A DNA stretch of 64,000 nt from Pedobacter chinensis. Its GTDB lineage: Bacteria; Bacteroidota; Bacteroidia; Sphingobacteriales; Sphingobacteriaceae. The number at the start of each line of letters is the position of its first letter. The first letter of the stretch is position 1. The position numbers and the translations under genes were made by a program. Positions 8,453-16,885 of the stretch are shown piece by piece. A model generated the notes under the pieces. That model saw only the letters and a list, made by a program, of their open reading frames with translations. It was not told the origin of the DNA and did not search any database. Where the stretch lies: the NCBI RefSeq assembly GCF_003339865.1, contig NZ_QPKV01000010.1:1-64000 (forward strand), written 5' to 3'.

Positions 8453-8989
8453 ATGATATTATCGGATAAAAGGATATTAGAAGAGATTGATAAGGGCACA
8501 ATAATAATTGAACCTTTTAAAAGAGAATGTTTAGGTACTAATTCTTACGATGTACATTTAGGTAAATATCTGGCTACGTACAAAAATCGCGTGTTAGATG
8601 CCAGGCAACACAATGAAATAGAACATTTTGAAATTCCTAAGGATGGTTATGTTTTACATCCTGGCACTTTGTATTTGGGCGTTACTTTAGAGTATACAGA
8701 AACGCATGGTCATGTTCCTTTTTTAGAGGGTAAAAGCAGCACCGGGCGCTTAGGAATCGACATTCACGCCACAGCAGGTAAAGGCGATGTTGGCTTTTGT
8801 AACACCTGGACACTTGAAATTTCTGTTGCCCAGCCGGTAAAAGTTTATGCAGGAATGCCAATAGGACAATTAATTTATTTTGTAGTTGAAGGAAACATCG
8901 AAACCATGTATAATACCAAGGGCAATGCAAAGTATAATAATAAAACCACCAAACCGGTAGAAAGCATGATGTGGAAAAACAAATTTTAG
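8453..8989 (+). CDS. dcd: dCTP deaminase
   Basis: A 178-residue trimeric dUTPase-fold dCTP deaminase, converting dCTP to dUTP (or to dUMP if bifunctional) for thymidylate synthesis. Motifs: GTNSYDVHLG near the N-terminus, EGKSSTGRLGIDIHATAG, GDVGFCNTWTLEIS with the catalytic Glu, and GMPIGQLIYF. The length fits the family. It is divergent from the PPTase gene and followed by a strong terminator, so it is a single-gene unit. Whether it also has dUTPase activity cannot be told from the motifs alone. Confidence 0.92.
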   Translation: MILSDKRILEEIDKGTIIIEPFKRECLGTNSYDVHLGKYLATYKNRVLDARQHNEIEHFEIPKDGYVLHPGTLYLGVTLEYTETHGHVPFLEGKSSTGRLGIDIHATAGKGDVGFCNTWTLEISVAQPVKVYAGMPIGQLIYFVVEGNIETMYNTKGNAKYNNKTTKPVESMMWKNKF

Positions 8990-9014
8990 AACTAAAATTC
9001 ACGTTACCTTCATA

Positions 9015-9060
9015 AAAATATGCCTCGGGTTTTGTACCTTGAGGCATATTTTATTTTTTA
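9015..9060 (+). terminator. dcd terminator
   Basis: A 12-bp perfect stem (9015-9026 with 9041-9052, AAAATATGCCTC/GAGGCATATTTT) is followed by ATTTTTT, 25 bases after the dcd stop. Confidence 0.75.
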
Positions 9061-9071
9061 CCTAACCACAA

Positions 9072-11762
9072 ATGAAACTCAAAATTACACTCGCAATCAG
9101 CTTTTTATTCATCCTTATTGGTTTTTCAGCTTTTAAGATGGATGATGATCCGTTCACTTTACTTTTAAAAAAACTAGATGAGTACACCAGCAAATATCCT
9201 CAGGAAAAAGTATACTTACATTTAGATAAACCTTATTATGCCATTGGAGATGATATATGGTTTAAAGCTTATGTTGTAGATGCTAAATCAACAGCTCCAT
9301 CTCAATTGAGCAAAGTACTATATGTAGAACTGATTAACGAGAAAGATTCTATTAAAAAGCAGCTTAAATTACCTTTGATAGGTGGTATAAGCTGGGGCGA
9401 TTTTAAGTTGACTGATTCTTTAGGCGAAGGTAATTATAGAATAAGAGCCTACACTAATTATATGCGTAATTTCGGAACTGAATTCTTTTTCGATAAAACC
9501 ATTAAAATTGGCAATAGCTGGGCCAATAAAGTTTTTACCAAAACAGATTATACATTCAGTAAAGAAAATAATACGGATAAAGTTGCAGCAACGATCCATT
9601 TTGAAGATAAAAACGGAGTAGCTTACAAGGAAAATGAAGTGAGTTATGATGTACAACTGGATTACAGATCTGTTTCAAAGGGAAAAACCAAAACCGATTT
9701 GTCAGGAAATGCAGTGATTAACTTTAACAGCAGTCAGGCGCTTTCGAATAAATCAGGCAAAATTGTAGCCACCTTAACGTTAGATAACAAACAGAAGGTT
9801 ATAAAAATCATTCCCATAACCTCAACTTCAAATGATGTGGATGTTCAATTCTTACCGGAGGGAGGAGCTTTAGTTGAGAATTTGCCACAAAAAATTGCAA
9901 TAAAGGCTATAAATGCCAGTGGACACGGAGAAGATGTGAAAGGAGTAATTGTTGATGAGACAGGAAATGAGATTACATCATTTGAAACCAATTATCTGGG
10001 TATGGGTAATTTCGTATTCAACGTTCAGCCGGGCAAAACTTATCTGGCTAAAGTGAAGTTCAAAGATGGTTCCGGTAAAGATTTAAAACTTCCAATAGCT
10101 CAGAAAAGTGGTTATGCAATTACTGTAAATGGCTTGGATACAGGAAAAGTAACGGTTAAAATCATGGCCAGTGAAGACCTGATCAATGGAAGTGAGCTAA
10201 AAGTTGTGGCTCAACAAGCTGGAAATGTTTATTATGTTTCTAAAGCGAAAATGGATAAACAGGTTTTAATGGCCAGCATTCCTAAGAAAAATTTGCCTGT
10301 TGGAGTTGTTCAATTTACCTTATTTTCAAACACAAATCAACCTATTGCTGAACGATTGATTTTTGTAAACAACAAAGTCGATTTGATCGATGTTAATTTG
10401 AATACTTCAGGTGCATCAACTACAAGAAAAGGTAAATCTACTTTTAGCTTTGATGCCACAAACCAGAATAAACCGGTTTTAAGTAGTTTTTCAGTGTCTG
10501 TAACCAATTCTTCTAAAGTCACTCCCGATGAAGATAATGAAAGCAATATTTTAACTTCACTTCTTTTAACTTCCGATTTAACGGGTTACATCGAGAAACC
10601 CAACCATTATTTTTTAAATGATGATATTAAAACAATGAGGGAATTGGACAATTTGATGTTAACCCAGGGTTGGAGCCGTTTTTTATGGCGAAATGTTATT
10701 GCCGGAACCGGACCAACCATAACTTATAAACCGGAAAATTCCATTTCGATTAGCGGAACAGTGATGAGAGGTAATAAACCTGTTCCTGGTGGAAAAGTAA
10801 TGTTAATGGCTTCAAAAGGCACATTCTTTATCATTGATACCGTTACCAATGCAGATGGAAGGTTTGTTTTTGATGACTTGAATTTCCCGGATAGCACAAA
10901 ATTTGTGGTACAGGCCAGAACAAAAACTGATCGGAAATTTGTGGATATTACACTTGATGTTGTACCCAATCAAATCGTGACGAAGAATAAAAACGGAGCA
11001 GATGTAGAGGTAAATGTCAATAACTCTTTAATGAAATATATTAAAGAAAGCGATAATTACTTCAATGAAATGACACGTTTAGGGTTACTGGAGAGAACCA
11101 TTAAACTCGAAGAGGTTACCATTACCGAAAAACGGAATCCAGCTAAAAATTCAGCTAATTTGAATGGAGCAGGAAGGGCAGATTTTATCATGACTGATAA
11201 AGATTTACTCACTTGTATCACGCTTTCTCAATGTTTGCAAGGGCGATTGCCTGGAGTTATTTTCAGGGGGAATGTTCCATACCTCATGCGGAGTCAAAAT
11301 ACTCCAATGTCTATTATTTTAGATGGGATGAGGGTTGAACCAGAATTTTTAGATAATATCGTACCATCTGATGTGGAGTCAATTGAACTATTAAAAAGTA
11401 TTGGTAATACCGCAATTTATGGTTTTCAAGGCGGTGGTGGTGTAATTGTGATCACCACCAAGCGTGGAGGCGGAACCGAAAGTTACAACCGTTATGCGCC
11501 TGGGGTATTAACACTCAGTCCGAAAGGTTTCTCCGTTTCCCGAGAATTTTATGCTCCAAAATATGATGCTGCAACAAATAGCAGCAGAGCAGATTTAAGA
11601 ACAACAATATATTGGAATCCTCAGGTTGTTGCAGAAAACGATGGCAAAGGCAAATTTGAATTTTACAATGCCGATGAACCAGGGCAGTACAGGCTTGTGA
11701 TGGAAGGAATCGATGCATTGGGGCATTTGGCCAGAAAAATTTACACTTATGATGTGAAATAG
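9072..11762 (+). CDS. MG2/TonB-plug surface protein
   Basis: An 896-residue exported protein with a signal peptide at about residues 1-22. Residues 40-150 look like an MG2 macroglobulin-like domain (the EKVYLHLDKPYYAIGDDIWF motif common in Bacteroidota). Several beta-sandwich segments follow, then a carboxypeptidase-regulatory-like fold around 560-640 (ISGTVMRGNKPVPGGKV). Residues 690-800 form a TonB-receptor plug-like domain (LQGRLPGV, ILDGMRVEP, VESIELLKS, GVIVITTKRGG). There is no beta-barrel, so it is not itself a transporter. Such proteins are common in Bacteroidota and probably work with outer-membrane uptake or surface complexes. It is preceded by the dcd terminator, so it has its own promoter. 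Confidence 0.8.
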   Translation: MKLKITLAISFLFILIGFSAFKMDDDPFTLLLKKLDEYTSKYPQEKVYLHLDKPYYAIGDDIWFKAYVVDAKSTAPSQLSKVLYVELINEKDSIKKQLKLPLIGGISWGDFKLTDSLGEGNYRIRAYTNYMRNFGTEFFFDKTIKIGNSWANKVFTKTDYTFSKENNTDKVAATIHFEDKNGVAYKENEVSYDVQLDYRSVSKGKTKTDLSGNAVINFNSSQALSNKSGKIVATLTLDNKQKVIKIIPITSTSNDVDVQFLPEGGALVENLPQKIAIKAINASGHGEDVKGVIVDETGNEITSFETNYLGMGNFVFNVQPGKTYLAKVKFKDGSGKDLKLPIAQKSGYAITVNGLDTGKVTVKIMASEDLINGSELKVVAQQAGNVYYVSKAKMDKQVLMASIPKKNLPVGVVQFTLFSNTNQPIAERLIFVNNKVDLIDVNLNTSGASTTRKGKSTFSFDATNQNKPVLSSFSVSVTNSSKVTPDEDNESNILTSLLLTSDLTGYIEKPNHYFLNDDIKTMRELDNLMLTQGWSRFLWRNVIAGTGPTITYKPENSISISGTVMRGNKPVPGGKVMLMASKGTFFIIDTVTNADGRFVFDDLNFPDSTKFVVQARTKTDRKFVDITLDVVPNQIVTKNKNGADVEVNVNNSLMKYIKESDNYFNEMTRLGLLERTIKLEEVTITEKRNPAKNSANLNGAGRADFIMTDKDLLTCITLSQCLQGRLPGVIFRGNVPYLMRSQNTPMSIILDGMRVEPEFLDNIVPSDVESIELLKSIGNTAIYGFQGGGGVIVITTKRGGGTESYNRYAPGVLTLSPKGFSVSREFYAPKYDAATNSSRADLRTTIYWNPQVVAENDGKGKFEFYNADEPGQYRLVMEGIDALGHLARKIYTYDVK

Positions 11763-11836
11763 AGAAAAATAAATAAATTTGAATATTATGCAGGCATAGT
11801 TTATTTTGCTGGTATTTAAATTTTAATATTGATTAG

Positions 11837-12598
11837 ATGAATACGATAAAAGTTAGTGTAAAAGATAGATTATCTACCATCACATTAGATAGAGGAAAAT
11901 CGAATGCATTAAACCGCGAGCTGATTACAGAACTTGATGATATACTCAAAAACATATCTGCTGATGATAACATAGGTGGTGTGATTTTGACAGGTACAGC
12001 ACCATTTTTTTCTGCCGGACTGGATTTGGTTGAGCTTTATGATTATAATGAAGAAGAGGCCAAATCTTTCTGGAAGCTATTTTTAAATTTTACAGCAAAT
12101 ATGGTGGCTTTTAAAAAGCCAATTATAGCTGCCATAAGCGGACATAGCCCTGCAGGCGGATGCGTAATGGCACTAGCCTGCGATTATCGTGTAATGGCGG
12201 AGGGTCAGTATATTATTGGATTGAATGAGGTTCCCGTTGGTATTATTGTTCCAAACAGTATTTTCCAAATGTATTCCTTCTGGATTGGTAAGGCCGAAGC
12301 TTCGCGTAGTTTACTTTCGGGAAAACTTTATAGCCCCGAAGAAGCCCTGAAGGTTGGTTTGGTTGATGAACTGGTAAAGAATGAAAGTTTGTTAACAGCT
12401 GCAGAACGGAAGATTAAGAAATACATGGAATTGGAAAGTAATACCTGGTCGCAAAGTAAGCTCAATATTCGCGAGGAGCTGATCAAGGCTGTTACTGCAG
12501 ATCAATCTGCTGCATTAGAGAAAATGCTGGCCCAGTGGTGGTCACCGGCAACCCGCCATATTTTAAAAACCATCCTGGCTAATTTGCAAAGAAAGTAA
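11837..12598 (+). CDS. Enoyl-CoA hydratase/isomerase family protein
   Basis: A 253-residue crotonase-fold protein. The oxyanion-hole strands are GVILTGTAPFFSAGLDL and AAISGHSPAGGCVMALACDY. The usual first catalytic Glu of hydratases is not obvious at the GH..GGG region (SGHSPAGGC), so an isomerase role, such as delta3-delta2-enoyl-CoA isomerase, is as likely as hydratase. It is followed 53 bases later by a 2,4-dienoyl-CoA-reductase-like gene on the same strand, which fits degradation of unsaturated fatty acids. Confidence 0.85.
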   Translation: MNTIKVSVKDRLSTITLDRGKSNALNRELITELDDILKNISADDNIGGVILTGTAPFFSAGLDLVELYDYNEEEAKSFWKLFLNFTANMVAFKKPIIAAISGHSPAGGCVMALACDYRVMAEGQYIIGLNEVPVGIIVPNSIFQMYSFWIGKAEASRSLLSGKLYSPEEALKVGLVDELVKNESLLTAAERKIKKYMELESNTWSQSKLNIREELIKAVTADQSAALEKMLAQWWSPATRHILKTILANLQRK

Positions 12599-12651
12599 TA
12601 TTTTTTAGTTGGCAATTTCAATTTACAGTTTAAACGATTAACCAAATTATT

Positions 12652-13527
12652 ATGTTTAATTATAACTCACCCATGCTCAAAGATGATGCTTTAAAAGGGA
12701 AAACAATTGTAATTACGGGCGGAGGAACTGGTTTGGGTAAAGCGATGGGAATTTACTTCCTGAAGTTAGGTGCAAACCTGGTCATTACCAGTCGTAAGCA
12801 GGATGTTTTACAGAAAACTGCCGATGAGATGGAAGAGAAGACTGGTGGGAAAGTTTTGGCTGTGGCTTGCGATGTTCGTGAAATAGAACAAGTAGAAAAC
12901 ATTCTGGCCAAAACACTCGAAAAATTTGGATCTGTTGATGTGTTATTGAATAATGCAGCGGGTAATTTTATTTCTCCAACTGAAAGATTATCTGCAAATG
13001 CTTTTTCATCCATTATCGATATCGTTTTAAAAGGAACGGTAAATTGTACGTTAACTTTTGGCAAACATTGGATCAAAGAAAAACAAACTGCAACTGTTTT
13101 AAATATTATTACCACTTACGCATTTACGGGTTCAGCCTACGTTGTTCCGTCTGCATGTGCTAAAGGCGGTGTTTTGGCATTAACCAGGTCATTGGCTGTG
13201 GAATGGGGCAAATACGGAATCCGTACCAATGCCGTTGCTCCGGGGCCATTTCCAACAAGAGGAGCATGGGAAAGATTATTGCCGGGCGACCTTGCCAAAA
13301 AGTTTGATTTCAAAAACCGTGTTCCGCTTAAAAGAGTAGGCGACCATCAGGAATTGGCCAATCTGGCCGCATTTTTAGTGAGTGATTTTTCAGGATATAT
13401 TAATGGAGAGGTTATTACCATTGATGGTGGAGAATGGTTACAGGGTGCCGGACAAATGAATGGCCTCGAAGCCATTCCGGGCGAAATGTGGGATATGCTT
13501 GAGCAAATGACCAGAAGCGCAAAATAA
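12652..13527 (+). CDS. SDR oxidoreductase, 2,4-dienoyl-CoA reductase-like
   Basis: A 291-residue short-chain dehydrogenase. The cofactor motif is TGGGTGLGKAMG, with an NNAAGNF motif. Instead of the usual YxxxK there is VVPSACAKGGV, which matches eukaryotic-type 2,4-dienoyl-CoA reductases; the QPG-like VAPGPFPTRGAWERL continues that resemblance. It would reduce 2,4-dienoyl-CoA with NADPH during oxidation of polyunsaturated fatty acids, consistent with its crotonase neighbour. ATG at 12652 is used; a second Met at residue 8 is possible. Confidence 0.87.
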   Translation: MFNYNSPMLKDDALKGKTIVITGGGTGLGKAMGIYFLKLGANLVITSRKQDVLQKTADEMEEKTGGKVLAVACDVREIEQVENILAKTLEKFGSVDVLLNNAAGNFISPTERLSANAFSSIIDIVLKGTVNCTLTFGKHWIKEKQTATVLNIITTYAFTGSAYVVPSACAKGGVLALTRSLAVEWGKYGIRTNAVAPGPFPTRGAWERLLPGDLAKKFDFKNRVPLKRVGDHQELANLAAFLVSDFSGYINGEVITIDGGEWLQGAGQMNGLEAIPGEMWDMLEQMTRSAK

Positions 13528-13628
13528 AGGTAAAAGGCTGACGGTTGAGGATAAGAAGGTATTCCCGTCGGTACCTTCAACAATACAGCAATTCAATCTT
13601 ATAACATTCCAACTTTCCAACAAAATCC

Positions 13629-13636
13629 TATCTTTG
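13629..13636 (+). promoter_or_regulatory. -7 box of purD
   Basis: TATCTTTG is an exact match to TAnnTTTG and ends five bases before the purD ATG. The predicted initiation point is at or next to the start codon. The -33 region is weak. Confidence 0.45.
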
Positions 13637-13641
13637 CCGAT

Positions 13642-14913
13642 ATGAATATCTTACTTTTAGGTTCAGGCGGCAGAGAAAGTGCATTCGCCTGGAAAATGAG
13701 CCAGTCTTCGCACTGCGATAAATTAATTATTGCACCAGGAAACGGTGGTACAGGTGTTTATGGCACCAATATCAACATCAATGTAAATGATTTTGATTCC
13801 ATTAAAAAAGTAGTTCTTGCTGAAAATATTGAATTAGTTGTGGTTGGCCCTGAAGAACCGCTGGTAAATGGTATTCATGATTTTTTTCTGGCTGATCAGG
13901 CCATTGCTCATATTCCGGTAATTGGTCCTAAGAAAGAGGGTGCAATTTTAGAAGGAAGTAAAGATTTTTCCAAACAATTTATGGAGCGCCACGGCATTCC
14001 CACTGCCACGTCAAAATCTTTCACACCAGAAACACTGGAAGATGGGTTGGTTTATTTGCAGGATCATGCTTTACCTGTAGTTTTAAAGGCTGATGGATTA
14101 GCCGCTGGTAAAGGAGTTTTGATTTGTACAGAAACTATTGAAGCGCAGGAAGAATTAAAGCTAATGCTAGGCGGTAAATTTGGTGCAGCCGGAGCAACTG
14201 TGGTTATTGAGGAATTTTTAAGTGGAATTGAACTTTCCGTTTTCATCCTCACTGATGGAGAGAATTATATCACGCTCCCCTCTGCTAAAGATTATAAAAG
14301 AATTGGTCAGGGTGATACAGGTTTAAATACTGGTGGTATGGGTTCGGTTTCTCCTGTTCCTTTTGCGACACCTGAATTCTTGCAAAAGGTTGAAGAGCGT
14401 ATCATTAAGCCAACTGTTGAAGGTTTAAAGAAAGATCGTATTGATTACACCGGTTTCATTTTCTTTGGTTTGATCAAAGTTGGAGATGATCCTTATGTTA
14501 TTGAGTACAATGCCCGTATGGGCGATCCGGAAACGGAAAGTGTTATCCCTCGTATTGAAAATGACTTGGTGGAATTGTTTCTGGCAACGGCGAACAAACA
14601 ATTAAATCAGGTTAATTTAGTTGTTTCTGAGCAAACTGCTGCAACGGTAATGATTGTTGCAGGTGGTTATCCGGGTGAATATTTAAAAGGTAAAGCCATT
14701 TCGGGTATCGAAAACTTACGCCATTCAAACGCTTTTCACGCAGGAACACTTTTAGAAAATGATGTTGTGAAAACCAATGGAGGAAGAGTGATTGCCATTA
14801 CGAGTTTGCAGAAAGATTTATTTACCGCCTTACAATCAGCAACTGCTGATGCCGGAAGGATTTATTTCGATGGTAAATATTTCAGAGAAGATATCGGATT
14901 CGATTTAGTGTAA
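13642..14913 (+). CDS. purD: Phosphoribosylamine-glycine ligase
   Basis: A 423-residue GAR synthetase, the second step of purine synthesis: phosphoribosylamine plus glycine plus ATP. It starts with MNILLLGSGGRESAFAWKM. The ATP-grasp domain shows LKADGLAAGKGVL, EEFLSGIELSVF, TGGMGSVSP and EYNARMGDPETESV. The length is typical. It stands alone, with its own -7 box and a palindrome immediately downstream. Confidence 0.96.
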   Translation: MNILLLGSGGRESAFAWKMSQSSHCDKLIIAPGNGGTGVYGTNININVNDFDSIKKVVLAENIELVVVGPEEPLVNGIHDFFLADQAIAHIPVIGPKKEGAILEGSKDFSKQFMERHGIPTATSKSFTPETLEDGLVYLQDHALPVVLKADGLAAGKGVLICTETIEAQEELKLMLGGKFGAAGATVVIEEFLSGIELSVFILTDGENYITLPSAKDYKRIGQGDTGLNTGGMGSVSPVPFATPEFLQKVEERIIKPTVEGLKKDRIDYTGFIFFGLIKVGDDPYVIEYNARMGDPETESVIPRIENDLVELFLATANKQLNQVNLVVSEQTAATVMIVAGGYPGEYLKGKAISGIENLRHSNAFHAGTLLENDVVKTNGGRVIAITSLQKDLFTALQSATADAGRIYFDGKYFREDIGFDLV

Positions 14914-14924
14914 CTCATTATACC

Positions 14925-14976
14925 AAAGCCGCAGATTCGCAGATTATATTCAATTAATCTGCGAATCTGCGGCTTT
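14925..14976. terminator. 22-bp perfect inverted repeat after purD
   Basis: Arms 14925-14946 and 14955-14976 are perfect reverse complements of 22 bases with an 8-base loop. The right arm is also the start of the first ~110-bp repeat. It would form a very strong hairpin after purD and probably stops transcription from either side, although no long T-run follows. Confidence 0.6.
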
Positions 14977-15306
14977 ATCTTAATATTTCTTCACGCCGAA
15001 TCTATTTCAGCACCCATAATTCATTTAATTTATAAACCAAAAAGCCACAGAATCCTGGATTGTTGTAATCTGCAAATCTGCGGCTTTATCTTAATATTTC
15101 TTCACGCCGAATCTATTTCAGCACCCATAATTCATTTAATTTATAAACCAAAAAGCCACAGAATCATGGATTTTGTAATCTGCGAACTGCGGCTTTATCT
15201 TAATATTTCTTCAAGCCGAATCTATTTCAGCACCCATATTCATTTAATTTATAAACCAAAAAGCCACAGAATCATGGATTTTGTAATCTGCAAATCTGCG
15301 GCTTTT
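14956..15306. repeat. Tandem ~110-bp repeat, three copies plus partial
   Basis: Three head-to-tail units lie at 14956-15066 (111 bp), 15067-15176 (110 bp) and 15177-15284 (108 bp), with a partial fourth at 15285-15306. Units differ by a few substitutions and short deletions. Each starts AATCTGC(G/A)AA(T)CTGCGGCTTT, and the end of each unit holds AAAAGCCACAGAAT, which pairs imperfectly with the next unit's CTGCGGCTTTT, so each junction is a hairpin. I see no coding potential. The array fills the space between purD and the convergent tlpA-like gene and may have grown by slippage from the purD hairpin. Confidence 0.9.
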
Positions 15307-15318
15307 CCTTATAAATCC

Positions 15319-16464
15319 TTATTTCGATTTATTTCCCAATAACTCCTGAAGTTTTGCCTGCAATGCTTCTTCCCTTAATCCTTTGGCAATAATTTTTCCA
15401 TTTGGGTCAATTAAAAAGTTTGCAGGAATTGAGCGGATACCATACATTTTTGCAACTTCATTATCCCAGAATTTTAAATCGGAAACGTGTGTCCAGGTTA
15501 AATTATCATCGGCAATAGCTTTAGTCCAGGCATCTTTTTTACCCGGCTGATCTAAAGAAACGCCTAAAACAGTAAAACCTTTATCTTTAAACTTGTTGTA
15601 AGCTGCAACCACATTAGGATTTTCCTGGCGGCAAGGTCCACACCACGATGCCCAGAAATCTACCAATACATATTTTCCTTTGAAATCAGAAAGTTTAACA
15701 GGTTTTCCATCTGGATCATTTTGAGTAAAATCCATTGCCGTTACACCAATTGCTGTTTTTCTACCTGCATCAAATAGTTGAGTAAGTTGCTTACCTGACG
15801 AAGTTGCCTTTAATTCCGGAGTTAGCGCGACAAATGCTTTCTCTGCAGCAGCAGCCTGATCAGGATCGCCAGCTAATTGTCCTACTGCATTTAAACTGAT
15901 ATAAGATTTCGGATTGTTTGTAGCAAACTGTAGTAAAAGAGGCGCTAATCCCTCAGCAGCTTTTTCATAACGTGCCCTTAAAGCGCCCATTGTTTCCTTA
16001 TCTTGTTTTTGCTCAGCAGTATAACCTGCATATTCAGCATTAATTGCTGCAAGCTGATCGTTTACAGGTTTAGTTAAAGCCTTTAATTTTTTTGCATCAT
16101 CATTAATAACCGAACCTGTTATTGCTGCGTGTTTTAATGAATCTGCAGCAGTTAAATTTATTGCCCCGGGTTCTAAATAAAGTGATAATCCATCAAGTTT
16201 CTCTCCTTCTGCTGGGCGGTTAACGTATGGATTCTTGTTCAGGAATATACTGCCTTGAGCTGGATCTGTCAGCGATCCTTTAAAAGCAAATGCACCGTTG
16301 GTTACGGTTGCAGAATCTGTAATATTTTGGCCATTGCCCTTGTAAACAAGGTAAACTTTGTCTCCTGTTTTTAAACCTTTTATATTGCCATTAAGGGTAA
16401 ATGACTTTTGAGCCAATGCTGCAAGAGGTAAAAGCGCAATTGCAGATAATAATATTTTTTTCAT
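15319..16464 (-). CDS. TlpA-family thiol-disulfide oxidoreductase with DUF4369
   Basis: A 381-residue exported protein. The signal peptide is residues 1-18 (ending AALAQ). An N-terminal DUF4369 beta domain covers about 20-120, a helical linker about 125-225, and a C-terminal thioredoxin-like domain about 245-378 carries the redox motif WCGPC in DFWASWCGPCRQEN and the cis-Pro region in IRSIPANFLI. It probably works in the periplasm in disulfide reduction or cytochrome maturation; the partner is unknown. The gene has a -7-like box 21 bases upstream. Confidence 0.9.
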   Translation of the reverse strand: MKKILLSAIALLPLAALAQKSFTLNGNIKGLKTGDKVYLVYKGNGQNITDSATVTNGAFAFKGSLTDPAQGSIFLNKNPYVNRPAEGEKLDGLSLYLEPGAINLTAADSLKHAAITGSVINDDAKKLKALTKPVNDQLAAINAEYAGYTAEQKQDKETMGALRARYEKAAEGLAPLLLQFATNNPKSYISLNAVGQLAGDPDQAAAAEKAFVALTPELKATSSGKQLTQLFDAGRKTAIGVTAMDFTQNDPDGKPVKLSDFKGKYVLVDFWASWCGPCRQENPNVVAAYNKFKDKGFTVLGVSLDQPGKKDAWTKAIADDNLTWTHVSDLKFWDNEVAKMYGIRSIPANFLIDPNGKIIAKGLREEALQAKLQELLGNKSK

Positions 16465-16484
16465 CCTGGATTTTTATCGTTTCT

Positions 16485-16492
16485 CAAATATA
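16485..16492 (-). promoter_or_regulatory. -7 box of tlpA-like gene
   Basis: TATATTTG on the minus strand matches TAnnTTTG exactly and lies 20 bases before the ATG. No good -33 box is seen. Confidence 0.4.
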
Positions 16493-16555
16493 AATATATG
16501 TAGGTGTAAAACGTAATTAGCTGTGTAAAATTATGCTAATTTAAATAGGTTAGCG

Positions 16556-16761
16556 TTAGTAACTTATATCTCCTATCAATTTCCAGCTCAACACCTTGTA
16601 CTTACTACGTTTCTGATTTTCCAAACCTCCGTAAACCAAAGTCTTTTTTGTGGCTGTTAGTTTTTCCTGATTGTCGGGGACCCGTAACTACTATAATTGG
16701 AAATTTGCTTTTTTGAAGTTCGATATATTTTGAAATATTTCTTTTTAATCTCTTGTTGCAT
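16556..16761 (-). pseudogene. Remnant of a DUF4143-type AAA+ ATPase gene
   Basis: Read on the minus strand from the ATG at 16761, the frame begins MQQEIK. After one extra A in an A-run at 16742-16746 it continues in the next frame as RNISKYIELQKSKFP and then IIVVTGPRQSGK, a Walker A motif typical of DUF4143-type ATPases. At 16659-16668 the P-loop codons merge into a third frame, EKLTATKKTLVYGGLENQ followed by KRSKYKVLSW, which resembles the C-terminus of the same family, ending in TAA at 16556-16558. So the gene has lost about 330-350 internal codons (estimated from family length) and carries a frameshift. This was read directly by translation; the family assignment is inferred. Confidence 0.75.
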
Positions 16762-16792
16762 AGTAACTTAATTTAGTGTGAATATACTTAAA

Positions 16793-16880
16793 TTTTGAAA
16801 TTACACAGCATAAACTTTGAAATTGCACGATATTTATTTTGAAATTGTACAACTTAAGTTTTGAAATTGTACAGGTTAAT
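16793..16880 (-). repeat. Four 22-bp phased direct repeats (iteron-like)
   Basis: The core TTTTGAAATTGTACA, or close variants, starts at 16793, 16815, 16837 and 16859, exactly 22 bases apart. The two copies nearest the arginase-like gene are identical across the 15-base core. The block lies directly upstream of the AAA+ ATPase remnant, whose start codon is at 16761, and ends just past the neighbouring gene's stop. Spacing of two helical turns suggests one protein bound repeatedly on the same face of the DNA. Confidence 0.85.
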
Positions 16881-16885
16881 TTAAC

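Noticed and set aside
14956..15306. Possible CRISPR array
   Set aside because: The units are continuous copies with no spacers of distinct sequence, and the ~110-bp unit is too long for a CRISPR repeat.
16793..16880. CRISPR or phage attachment site
   Set aside because: The repeats have a 22-bp period with related filler, no spacers and no integrase nearby; an operator array fits better.
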